In this document: in pieces, positions 1 through 11,711 of the stretch
How the letters are laid out: every line of letters starts with the position of its first letter
Numbering within the stretch: the stretch's first letter is position 1
Assembly (NCBI GenBank): GCA_902826945.1
Contig: CADEGS010000005.1
Span: 9,785 to 73,784, forward strand
Reading direction: 5' to 3'
Source: an uncultured bacterium
GTDB lineage: Bacteria > Planctomycetota > UBA1135 > GCA-002686595
Length of the DNA: 64,000 nt
The notes under the pieces: generated by a model
What the model was told of the DNA's origin: nothing
Seen by the model: only the letters and a program-made list of their open reading frames with translations
The model's database searches: none
Program-made: the position numbers and the translations under genes

Positions 1-3000
1 ATGCGCACGCCCAGCGCGTCGGTGATGCGCGCGAAGAGGCGCGTGGCGACGATCGAGTGCCCGCCGAGCAGGAAGAAGTCGTCGTCGACGCCGACGGGCT
101 CGCGGTCGAGCGCCTCGGCCCACAGCTCGGCCAGCACGCGCTCGAGCGGCGTCGCGGGCGCGCGGTAGGCCGCGCGCGCCTCGGCCGCGGGCGCGGGCAG
201 CCGCGCGCGGTCGACCTTGCCGTTCGGCAGGCGCGGCAGCGCCTCGAGCAGCACGACCTGCGCGGGCACCAGCGCGGGCGGCAGCGCGCGTCCGAGGCGC
301 TCGCGCAGCGTGTCGGCGCTCGGCGCGCCCGCGCCGGGCGCGCGCACGACCCAGGCGACGAGCTCCTTCTCGCCGCCGAGCGCGTCGCGCGCGCCCACCA
401 GCGCCTCGCGCACGTCCGGCTGCGCGCGCAGCGCGGCCTCGACCTCGCCCGGCTCGACGCGCTGGCCGCGGATCTTCACCTGCTCGTCCGCGCGCCCGAG
501 GAACTCGAGCGTGCCGTCGGGCTGCCAGCGCACGCGGTCGCCGGTGCGGTACAGGCGCCCGCCCGTGCCGCCGAAGGTGTCCTGGACGAAGCGCTCGGCG
601 GTGCGCTCGGGATCGTCGAGGTAGCCGCGCGCCACGCCCGCGCCGCCGAGCAGGAGCTCGCCCGCCGCGCCGAGCGGCGCGAGCGCCCCGCGCTCGTCCA
701 CGACCCACAGGCGCGCGCCCGCGATCGGGCGCCCGATCGGCACGCTCGCGCGCTCGGAGGGGAGCGAGCAGTCGTGCGCGCTGCACCACACCGTGCCCTC
801 GGTCGGGCCGTACTCGTCGTGCAGCTCGCAGGCGCCCAGGAGCTCCTGGTGGCGCGCGACGAGCGCCGGCGGGCAGGCCTCGCCCGCCACGATCACGGTG
901 CCGAGCGAGCGCAGGCGGCGCGCGTCGGTCTCCTCGAGCAGCGCGCTCCAGAGCGCGGGCAGGGCGAGGGTGTGCGTGACGCGCTCGCGCTCGATCAGGC
1001 CGGCCAGCGCGCCCAGGTCGGTCTCCTCGCCCTCGGCGGGCAGCACGAGCGTGCCGCCCGCGCACAGCGTCCAGAACACGCCGGCGACCGAGCTGTCGAA
1101 GGCGAACGACGAGAGCAACAGGAAGGCGCCGGGCGAGCGGCGGTACCAGGCCGCGCGCGCCGCGGTCGAGGCGGCGAGCGCCGCGTGCGGGATCGCCACG
1201 CCCTTGGGCGCGCCGGTCGAGCCGGAGGTGTAGAGCACGTACGCCAGGTCGTCGGGACCGGCGGCGGAGCCGTCGAGCGGCGCGCCCGCGGGTGCGAGCG
1301 CGTCGAGCTCGAGCGCCTCGGCGCCGGAGCGCGCCAGGAGCGCCGCGGGCAGGCTCGCGCGCTCCGCGTGCCGCGTCAGGACGACGCGCGCGCCGCCGTC
1401 CGCGAGCATCGCCGCCAGCCGCTCGGGCGGCCAGCCCGGCGGCAGCGGGACGTAGGCGGCGCCGCACAGGAGCACGCCGAGCATCGCGGCGCACCAATCG
1501 CTCGAGCGCCCGATCGCGATCCCGACGCGCTGGCCGGGGCCGACGCCCAGCGCCTGCAGGCGCGCCGCCACGGCCTGCGCGCGCGCGACGAGCGCGGCGT
1601 AGCTCGTGCGGCCCTCGGCGCAGGCGACCGCGATGGCCTCGGGCGTCGCGCGCGCCTGCGCCAGGATGCGCCGATGGACGAGGCCGTCCGGGAGCGCCGC
1701 GGCCGGCGCGCCGCGTCCGAAGGCGACCAGCCGCTCGCGCTCGGACGACGAGACGAGCGCCAGCGCCGCGAGCGGCCGCTCGGGGTCCGCGAGCGCGCTC
1801 GCGACCAGCGTCTCGAGCTGACCGGCGAGGACGCGCGCGCCCTGCTCGGGGAGCCGCGCGGCGTCGTGCCACAGCGCGAGCTCGCTCGCCCCGCCCTCGT
1901 CCCAGACCAGGCGCACGAGGAAGGGCTCGGCCGCCTCGCGGCGCTCGAGCGCGCGCGCGCGCAGCGCGCCGGCCTGCGCAGCGGCCGGGGCGTGGTGCTC
2001 GAAGGCGAGCGCCAGCGCGACCGGCTCGCCGGGGCGCAGGCGCTCGGGGTCGAAGAGCTCGTGCTGCTCGGCCGCGCGCTCGAGCGCCGAGGCGGCCGCG
2101 CGCGCGGCGTCCGGCGCGCTCGCGCCGGGCTCGAGCGCGAGGGCGATCGGCAGCGTGCGGCGGAACGGGCCGAGGACGTCGTCCAGGCCCTCGTAGCCGC
2201 GCCCAGGCGAGCTCCAGCCGAGCGCCGCCGCGCCGTGGTCGGCGTGCAGCGCGAGCACGCGGCGCCAGAGCGCGAGGAGCAGCGCCTCGGCCGCGACGCC
2301 GGCGCGCGCGGCGAGCGCGCGCAGACCGTCGAGGTCGGCGCGCAGCGGGACGCGCTCGGGGCGGAAGGGGCCGCGCGGCGCCGCGCGCTCGAACGAGAGG
2401 CGCGGCGGCGCCCAGGCCTCGGGCGGCACGCGGCGCCAGAAGCCGAGCCCCTCGGGCGCGTCCTCTGCGTCGAAGCGCTCGAGCATCCACTGCGCGAGGT
2501 CGGCGTACTGCGGCGCCCCTTCCGCGTCCGGCGCGGGCGCGCCGCCGGCCAGGACGCCCAGCAGCCGGCGCACGAGGATCCACAGCGAGGCGGCGTCGGC
2601 GCACGCCGCGTCGTGGGCGAGCAGGAGCTCGTGCGCGCCCGCGCCGCGCAGCCAGACGACGGCGAGCGCCCGCGCCGCGCCGGCCTGCGCCGGCTCGGGC
2701 GCGCGCACGAGCGCGTCGAGGAGCTCGCGGGCCTCGCGCTCGCGCGCGGCCGGTGCGGCGGCGAGGGGTTGCTCGGAGAGCTGGAGCGCGGGCTCCTCCG
2801 CGATCACCTGCACCAGCGTCGCGGAGCCCGGCAACGCCGCGAAGCCGGTGCGCAGGATCTCCTCGCGCGCGGCCAGCGCGCGCAGCGCGCGCTCGAGCGC
2901 GTCGCGCTCCAGCGGCCCCTCGAGCGCGACGCGCAGCCCCGCGCGGCGCGGCGCCGCCGCCGCGCGCGCGAGCCGCAGCGCGCGCTCCTGGCACGGGGAG

Positions 3001-3044
3001 AGCGGGAAGCCCTCGAGCGCGCTCTCCTGCGCCGCCGCCTTCAC
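1..3044 (-). CDS. Nonribosomal peptide synthetase, C-A-PCP module (3' end outside the window)
   Basis: NRPS extension module read leftwards off the window edge. The GTG start at 3044 overlaps the upstream hydroxylase stop (GTGA), so translation is probably coupled. Residues 1 to about 430 are a condensation domain (opening FPLSPCQERAL). About 450 to 935 is an adenylation domain with A1 TSYAALV, A3 YVLYTSGSTGAPKG near residue 600, A5 YGPTEGTVW, A7 YRTGDR and A10 PNGKVDR. A carrier domain follows, with its phosphopantetheine Ser997 in LGGHS. The condensation HHxxxDG motif is degenerate: residues 144-151 read HDAACADA, so the second catalytic His is replaced by Ala and the Gly by Ala. Peptide-bond formation may instead be done by the free-standing C protein encoded at 4069-5589. 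Further domains beyond position 1 are likely. The amino acid substrate was not predicted. Confidence 0.93.
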   Translation of the reverse strand, partial: MKAAAQESALEGFPLSPCQERALRLARAAAAPRRAGLRVALEGPLERDALERALRALAAREEILRTGFAALPGSATLVQVIAEEPALQLSEQPLAAAPAAREREARELLDALVRAPEPAQAGAARALAVVWLRGAGAHELLLAHDAACADAASLWILVRRLLGVLAGGAPAPDAEGAPQYADLAQWMLERFDAEDAPEGLGFWRRVPPEAWAPPRLSFERAAPRGPFRPERVPLRADLDGLRALAARAGVAAEALLLALWRRVLALHADHGAAALGWSSPGRGYEGLDDVLGPFRRTLPIALALEPGASAPDAARAAASALERAAEQHELFDPERLRPGEPVALALAFEHHAPAAAQAGALRARALERREAAEPFLVRLVWDEGGASELALWHDAARLPEQGARVLAGQLETLVASALADPERPLAALALVSSSERERLVAFGRGAPAAALPDGLVHRRILAQARATPEAIAVACAEGRTSYAALVARAQAVAARLQALGVGPGQRVGIAIGRSSDWCAAMLGVLLCGAAYVPLPPGWPPERLAAMLADGGARVVLTRHAERASLPAALLARSGAEALELDALAPAGAPLDGSAAGPDDLAYVLYTSGSTGAPKGVAIPHAALAASTAARAAWYRRSPGAFLLLSSFAFDSSVAGVFWTLCAGGTLVLPAEGEETDLGALAGLIERERVTHTLALPALWSALLEETDARRLRSLGTVIVAGEACPPALVARHQELLGACELHDEYGPTEGTVWCSAHDCSLPSERASVPIGRPIAGARLWVVDERGALAPLGAAGELLLGGAGVARGYLDDPERTAERFVQDTFGGTGGRLYRTGDRVRWQPDGTLEFLGRADEQVKIRGQRVEPGEVEAALRAQPDVREALVGARDALGGEKELVAWVVRAPGAGAPSADTLRERLGRALPPALVPAQVVLLEALPRLPNGKVDRARLPAPAAEARAAYRAPATPLERVLAELWAEALDREPVGVDDDFFLLGGHSIVATRLFARITDALGVR

Positions 3045-4072
3045 GCCTCGTCGCCCCGCCAGGGCTCGGCCATCGCGACCAGCGTCAGGCGCTCGCCCGT
3101 GTAGGGCTCGCGCGCGTGCGCCACGCGCGTGTTGTCGTAGAGCGCGACGTCGCCCTCCTGCCAGCGGAAGACGACCTTCTCCGCCTCGTAGCAGGCGAGC
3201 ACGTGCGCGACGTCCGCCGCGTCGATGCGCCCGCCGTCGCCGTAGTAGGTGTTGTAGGGCAGCTCCTCCTCGCCCAGCGCGGCCAGGAACGTGTCCTTCA
3301 GCGCCGGCTCGAGCGCGCTGACGTGGAAGAAGGCGGCGTGGTTGAACCACACCGGCTCGCCCGAGACCGGGTGGCGGCGCACCGCCGGGCGGCGCTGGCG
3401 CGTGCGCAGGCGGCCGCCGCCCGTCCACTCCCACTCGATCCGGTTGTCGCGGCAGTAGGCCTCGACCGCGGCGGGGTCCTCGGTCTGGAAGACCTCCTGC
3501 CAGGGCAGGCCGAGGCCCGCGCCGTAGTTGCGCACGTAGAGCACGCCGCGCCGCTCGAACGGCTCGCGCACGGCCGGGTCGATCCGGCGCCAGACCGCGT
3601 GCACGTCGCCGATCGGCGTCTCGCCGCCGGTCGTCGCGTTCTTCTGGCAGCCGAAGTAGATCTTCTTCGCCCAGGCGATCCAGTACGTGCCTTCGTTGTG
3701 CAGGCGGATGCGCTGGTCGGGCGGGTAGACCGTGGCGTTGTAGATGCGGTCGCCGTGCGCGTTGCGCGGCGTCGAGCGGTCCTTGTACTCCAGCCGCTCG
3801 CCGCTCGAGGTGGCCTCGACGAAGGCCTGGAAGCCGTCGATGCCGCCCGAGGCGAAGCCGCGGAAGAGCAGCGCGCGGTGCGTCCACAGGAGCTCCTCGA
3901 TCCACTCGCGGCTGGCGCGCGCCCAGGGGACGAGCTCGAGCCCGCTCGCGCGCGGGCGCACGACCAGCGGGATCGCGCGTCCGGGGACGAGCGGCTCGAG
4001 CGTGACCCACTCGCGCGGCGAGCCGCCCAGGGCGCGCCGGCGCACGGCGGGGAGCTTCCTCTCCTGCGTCAC
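3041..4072 (-). CDS. SyrP/clavaminate synthase-like Fe(II)/2-oxoglutarate dioxygenase
   Basis: TauD/CAS-family non-haem iron oxygenase of 343 residues, usual length for the family. The iron triad appears to be His125 and Glu127 in LHNEGTYW (the HxE form of clavaminate synthase and SyrP rather than HxD) with distal His319 in NTRVAHARE. Arg328 or a neighbour would bind 2-oxoglutarate. SyrP-type enzymes in NRPS clusters beta-hydroxylate an amino acid while it is bound to a carrier protein, and that role fits this gene between a condensation protein and an NRPS module. The GTG start overlaps the stop of the upstream C gene (GTGA), and its own stop overlaps the start of the next NRPS. The exact substrate is inference. 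Confidence 0.88.
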   Translation of the reverse strand: MTQERKLPAVRRRALGGSPREWVTLEPLVPGRAIPLVVRPRASGLELVPWARASREWIEELLWTHRALLFRGFASGGIDGFQAFVEATSSGERLEYKDRSTPRNAHGDRIYNATVYPPDQRIRLHNEGTYWIAWAKKIYFGCQKNATTGGETPIGDVHAVWRRIDPAVREPFERRGVLYVRNYGAGLGLPWQEVFQTEDPAAVEAYCRDNRIEWEWTGGGRLRTRQRRPAVRRHPVSGEPVWFNHAAFFHVSALEPALKDTFLAALGEEELPYNTYYGDGGRIDAADVAHVLACYEAEKVVFRWQEGDVALYDNTRVAHAREPYTGERLTLVAMAEPWRGDEA

Positions 4073-5589
4073 GGCGTCCGCCTCCCGGTCTCGACGCGCC
4101 GGCGCGCCGCCTCGATGCGCCGCGGGCCGGCGCGCCGCGGCGCGTCCTGCGCCGGCAGCGGCGCGAGGCGCGCCAGCGCGGCGGCGAGCGAGGAGAGGCG
4201 CGTCTCGGGGTGCTCGAGCACGATGCGCAGGAGCGCCAGGTAGCGCTCCGCCAGCGCGCGCACCGTCGCCGCGCGGAACAGGTCCACGTCGTACTCGAAG
4301 TAGGCCTCGACGCCCGCCGCCGTCTCGTCGAGGATCAGGCACAGGTCGAAGCGCGCGTTGCGCGGGTCCACGATGCGGTAGCGCGAGGAGAGGCCCGCCA
4401 GCTCGAGCTTCGGCATCAGGTCCTTCATGGGCGCGATCCAGGCCTGGATCAGCGGCGTCTCGCCCGCTCCCTCGGGACGGATCGCGCGCACGACGCGGTC
4501 GAAGGGCACGTCGTCCCAGGCGGCGGCCGCGAGCGTGCGCTCGCGCGTGCGCGCCAGGAGCTCGGCGAAGCTCGGGTCGCCGCTCAGGTCGTTGCGCAGG
4601 AGCCGCGTCTGCACGAAGAACCCGATCAGGCCCTCGAGCTCGGGCAGGCGGCGCGTCGAGCTCGGCATGCCGATCGTGAGGTCGGTCTGGCCCGACAGGG
4701 ACGAGAAGAGCGCGCAGTAGGCCGCGACGAGCACCTGGTTCGAGGTGCCCTGCTCGCGGCGGCAGGAGCGCTCGAGCGCCGCGCACAGCTCCGGCGGGAA
4801 GCGGAAGCGGCAGAACGCGCCGCGGTGCGCGGGCGCGGCCGGGCGCGGGAAGTCGAGCGGCAGCTCGAGCGCGGGCCGCTCGCGGCCGAGCGCGCGCACC
4901 CAGAAGTCGAGGCCCGCCCGGACGCGCTCCTCGTCGGCGCGCGCGCGCTCCCAGGCGGCGAAGTCGGCGAACTGGATCGGGAGCGGCTCCAGCGCGTCCG
5001 GCGCGCCGCCGGCCGCGTAGAGCCGTCCCAGCTCGCGCCACAGGATCGAGTAGGAGACGCCGTCGGAGACGAGGTGGTGCATCGTCAGGCCGAGCTCCCA
5101 GGCGTCGTCGGCGACGCGCACCAGGCTCGCGCGCGCGAGCGGCGGCGCCGCCAGGTCGAACGGCGCGCGCACGTCCTCGAGCAGCAGGCGCTCGAGCTCG
5201 GCCGCGCGCGCCTCGGGCGCGAGCGCGCGCAGGTCGGCGCGCCGCAGCGCGAGGCGCGCGCGCGGCCGGACGACCTGCAGCGGCTCGCCGTCCCGCTCCT
5301 CGAAGCCCGTGCGCAGCACCTCGTGGCGCGCCACGACCTCCGCCAGCGAGCGCTCGACGAGCTCCTCGTCGAGCGCGCCGCCCGCGAGCGACACGCACAG
5401 CGAGTCGTTGTAGAGCGACGTGCCCGGGTGCAGCCGCTCCTCGACCCACAGCCGCCGCTGGCCGAACGAGACGGGCGCCGGCCCCGCGCCCGGGCGGCGC
5501 GGGATCGAGCGGCCGAGCGGCGCGCCGAGGCCCTGCTCGGCGAGCATCCTGCGCAAGAGGGCCAGGCGCTCGGGCGAGGGGCGCGTCAT
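4069..5589 (-). CDS. Free-standing NRPS condensation domain protein
   Basis: A 506-residue protein that is a single condensation domain with no adenylation or carrier domain. The catalytic motif MHHLVSDG is intact (His171, His172, Asp176, Gly177). Other landmarks are the opening SFGQRRLW (about residues 41-48), RHEVLRT, and GFFVQT in the C-terminal half. Residues 1-30 resemble the helical N-terminus that often precedes C domains, and the tail is Arg/Pro-rich. The ATG overlaps the TGA of the SHMT-like gene (ATGA), so it is in the same transcript. Because the condensation domain of the downstream NRPS has lost its active-site His, this protein may perform the condensation in trans between starter and second module. 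That role is inference. Confidence 0.92.
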   Translation of the reverse strand: MTRPSPERLALLRRMLAEQGLGAPLGRSIPRRPGAGPAPVSFGQRRLWVEERLHPGTSLYNDSLCVSLAGGALDEELVERSLAEVVARHEVLRTGFEERDGEPLQVVRPRARLALRRADLRALAPEARAAELERLLLEDVRAPFDLAAPPLARASLVRVADDAWELGLTMHHLVSDGVSYSILWRELGRLYAAGGAPDALEPLPIQFADFAAWERARADEERVRAGLDFWVRALGRERPALELPLDFPRPAAPAHRGAFCRFRFPPELCAALERSCRREQGTSNQVLVAAYCALFSSLSGQTDLTIGMPSSTRRLPELEGLIGFFVQTRLLRNDLSGDPSFAELLARTRERTLAAAAWDDVPFDRVVRAIRPEGAGETPLIQAWIAPMKDLMPKLELAGLSSRYRIVDPRNARFDLCLILDETAAGVEAYFEYDVDLFRAATVRALAERYLALLRIVLEHPETRLSSLAAALARLAPLPAQDAPRRAGPRRIEAARRRVETGRRTP

Positions 5590-6953
5590 GCGGGCTCCGC
5601 GGGCGCCGGGTAGGTCGCGATCGGGCGGCGGCGGCAGAGCTCCAGCACGGCTTGCTGCACCTCCTGGCGCACGCGCGCGGGGAGCTCGTGCTCGCGCTCG
5701 GAGACGCTGCGCACGTGCGTGAGCACGCGGTGGATCAGCTCGACGCACTCGCGCATGTCCTCGGGCGTCATGCGCCGCACGGCGAGGCCGTTCGTGCCCA
5801 GGCGGATGCCGCTCGTGACCGAGGGCGGCTTCGCGTCGTGCGGGATCCGGTTCTTGTTGACCACGATCCCGCAGTCCTCGAGCGCCTTCTCGGCGTTCAC
5901 GCCGGTGATGCCGCGCGCCAGCACGTCCACCACGACGATGTGCGTGTCGGTGCCGCCGGTGATCACGCGGTAGCCCTTGTCGAGGAAGGCGCGCGCCAGC
6001 GCGCGCGAGAGGTCGAGCACGCGCTGCGCGACGGCGCGGAAGGCCGGCGCGCCCACCAGGCCCAGCCCGCGCGCCTTGGCCGCGATCGAGCTCTGGTTCG
6101 GCGCGCCCTGGAAGAACGGGAAGACCTTCTTCTGGATCGTCTGCGCCAGGGTGAGCTTGCCGTCGGGACCCGGGCGGTCCCAGTCCTTGCCGATCAGGAC
6201 CAGCCCGCCGCGCCCGCCGTAGAGCTGCTTGTGCGTGCAGGTGGTCGTGAAGTGCGCGTGGTCGATCGGGCTCGGGTGCAGGCCGGCCGCGACCAGCCCG
6301 GCGACGTGCGTGATGTCGGCCAGGAGCCAGGCGCCGACCTCGTCCGCGATCGCGCGGAAGCGCGCCCAGTCGACCTGCCGCGCGTAGGCGGTCGAGCCGC
6401 AGACGAGCAGCCGGGGCCGGTGCTCGTGCGCCAGCCGCCGCACCTGGTCGTAGTCGATGCGCTCCTCGGGCGTCAGCCCGTAGCCGATCGAGCGGAAGAC
6501 CTGGCCCGAGATCGAGGCCTTCGATCCGTGCGTGAGGTGCCCGCCCATGTCGAGCTCCATCCCGAGCAGCGTGTCGCCCGGCGCGAGCGTCGCGAACAGC
6601 ACGATCTCGTTGGCCGAGGAGGCCGACATCGGCTGCACGTTGGCGTAGCGCGCGCCGAACACGCGCTTGGCGCGCTCGATCGCCAGCGTCTCGATCTCGT
6701 CGATGTGCCGGCAGCCGGCGTGGAAGCGCGCGCCGGGGTAGCCCTCGGCGGTCACGTTCATGGCCGGCATCGCCTCGCAGATCAAGGCCGAGGGGTCGGC
6801 GATGCTCGACGAGGCGACCATCGTGAGCACGCTCGCCTGGCGCCGGTACTCGGCCTCGAGGATCGCGAACAGCTCGGGGTCCTCCTCCTGCAGCCGCTCG
6901 ACGGCGAGCTGCGCGAAGCGCGACAGGTTCGACCAGGTCTCTGTGGTGGTCAT
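5586..6953 (-). CDS. SHMT-like PLP enzyme, probable aldolase or transaldolase of the NRPS cluster
   Basis: A 455-residue fold-type I PLP enzyme clearly related to serine hydroxymethyltransferase: AEGYPG, GGHLTHG, DITHVAGL, Schiff-base Lys242 in TCTHKQLYGG, and the carboxylate-binding Arg in SGIRLGTNGL. Several positions conserved in true SHMT differ. The IASEN motif is VASSS (Glu to Ser49). In E. coli GlyA numbering (from memory) Tyr55 is Thr68 and Tyr65 is His78, and the PHSGSQAN loop reads PMSASSAN. This argues against housekeeping GlyA. SHMT relatives in natural-product clusters include L-threonine transaldolases and beta-hydroxy amino acid aldolases, so it probably makes an unusual beta-hydroxy or alpha-methyl amino acid for the NRPS. 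It sits in the operon between starter module and C protein; its ATG at 6953 lies 2 bp after the starter NRPS stop. Confidence 0.85.
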   Translation of the reverse strand: MTTTETWSNLSRFAQLAVERLQEEDPELFAILEAEYRRQASVLTMVASSSIADPSALICEAMPAMNVTAEGYPGARFHAGCRHIDEIETLAIERAKRVFGARYANVQPMSASSANEIVLFATLAPGDTLLGMELDMGGHLTHGSKASISGQVFRSIGYGLTPEERIDYDQVRRLAHEHRPRLLVCGSTAYARQVDWARFRAIADEVGAWLLADITHVAGLVAAGLHPSPIDHAHFTTTCTHKQLYGGRGGLVLIGKDWDRPGPDGKLTLAQTIQKKVFPFFQGAPNQSSIAAKARGLGLVGAPAFRAVAQRVLDLSRALARAFLDKGYRVITGGTDTHIVVVDVLARGITGVNAEKALEDCGIVVNKNRIPHDAKPPSVTSGIRLGTNGLAVRRMTPEDMRECVELIHRVLTHVRSVSEREHELPARVRQEVQQAVLELCRRRPIATYPAPAEPA

Positions 6954-6955
6954 GG

Positions 6956-10783
<3,828 letters not shown>

Positions 10784-10906
10784 CCGTCGATGGGGGGGGC
10801 GGGCCGCCCGGCCGGCCGGCCGGGTCGAGCCAGGAGGGGTCGCGAGGAGGCCCCTCGGCGCACCCGCGGGCGCCGTCCGAGGGTCACTAGGATAAGGAGC
10901 ATCGCC
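10784..10906. other. Divergent intergenic region between NRPS operon and PPTase
   Basis: The 123 bp between the NRPS operon and the phosphopantetheinyl transferase gene must hold both promoters. It contains a GGCCGGCCGGCCGG palindromic run (about 10808-10822) and, just before the PPTase ATG, an AAGGAG Shine-Dalgarno sequence (10894-10899). I could not assign -10/-35 boxes with confidence. Confidence 0.5.
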
Positions 10907-11656
10907 ATGGGGATTCCCGCCCAACGGACGCTGCCGAAGCCCGGAGAGGTCCATCTCTGGTGGGGGCATTTGCCCGCGGGCGAGGACGACGCCCTCCCGG
11001 CGTCCCTCTCCGAGGAGGAGCGCGCGCGCTGGCAGGCCTTCCGGACCCCGCTCCTGCGCCGGCGCTACGCCTGCCGCCGCGCTCTGGTGCGGGCGGTCCT
11101 CGGCGAGGCGCTGGCGCTCGACCCCGCCCTCCTGCGCTTCGCCGCCGGGGAGCACGGCAAGCCCAGGCTCGATCCGGCGCAGGCCGCCGGGCTCTCCTTC
11201 AATCTCTCGCACACCGGGGACTGGGTGCTGCTCGGGGTGGCGCGCGGGGGCGAGCTCGGGGTCGACGTCGAGACGCTCGCGCGCCGCGGCTCGCTCGAGG
11301 GGGTCGCGCAGCGCGTCTTCTGCGACGCCGAGCTCGCCCGGCTGGGGGGGCGCGCGGAGCCCGCCGCCTGGGAGGCGGCCTTCCTGCGCGGCTGGACGCG
11401 CAAGGAGGCGCTCCTGAAGGCGCTCGGGACGGGCCTCCTGCGCGACCCGCGCGAGGTCCAGGTCGGGCTGGACGAGCCGCCCGCCGGGCGGCCGTGGCCG
11501 CTCCCCGATCCAGCGCTCGGTTCCTGGGGTCTGGACGACCTCGACGCGCCGCCGGGGCACGCGGCGGCGGCCTGCGCGCCGGGGAGCGCGTGGCGGAGCG
11601 TCGTGCGCCGCGGCTGGCGCGAGGCGCTGCCCGCCGCCGCGCCGCGTCCGGCCTGA
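10907..11656 (+). CDS. Sfp-type 4'-phosphopantetheinyl transferase
   Basis: Transfers phosphopantetheine from CoA to the conserved serine of carrier proteins. The 249-residue length and the motifs match the Sfp/Gsp family: GKPRL, FNLSHTGDWVLLGV, the Mg-binding GVDVE, and WTRKEALLKALGTGL. The ATG at 10907 is preceded by AAGGAG with 7 nt spacing, one of the strongest ribosome binding sites in the window. It is divergent from the NRPS operon across 123 bp and is the obvious activator of the carrier domains at Ser1200 and Ser997 of the two synthetases, although it may also serve other carrier proteins of the cell. Confidence 0.94.
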   Translation: MGIPAQRTLPKPGEVHLWWGHLPAGEDDALPASLSEEERARWQAFRTPLLRRRYACRRALVRAVLGEALALDPALLRFAAGEHGKPRLDPAQAAGLSFNLSHTGDWVLLGVARGGELGVDVETLARRGSLEGVAQRVFCDAELARLGGRAEPAAWEAAFLRGWTRKEALLKALGTGLLRDPREVQVGLDEPPAGRPWPLPDPALGSWGLDDLDAPPGHAAAACAPGSAWRSVVRRGWREALPAAAPRPA

Positions 11657-11674
11657 TCGTTGCAGCGCCCCTGG

Positions 11675-11680
11675 TAGCAT
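11675..11680 (+). promoter_or_regulatory. Putative -10 element TAGCAT before the flavin oxidoreductase
   Basis: TAGCAT lies 31 nt before the ATG at 11712 in a GC-rich spacer. It belongs to the recurring TAnnnT hexamer family seen upstream of many genes here. No convincing -35 box is visible. Confidence 0.35.
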
Positions 11681-11711
11681 CGCCCGCGGCCCGGGGGGCA
11701 GGAAAGACGCC

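Noticed and set aside
57..3104. Long plus-strand open frame (1015 codons) opposite the NRPS
   Set aside because: It is an Arg/Ala/Gly-rich shadow of the minus-strand NRPS; high GC leaves non-coding frames open. The minus frame has all C, A and PCP motifs.
5586..6953. Housekeeping glyA
   Set aside because: It lies inside the NRPS operon with overlapping genes and lacks several residues conserved in folate-dependent SHMT, so no glyA symbol was given.
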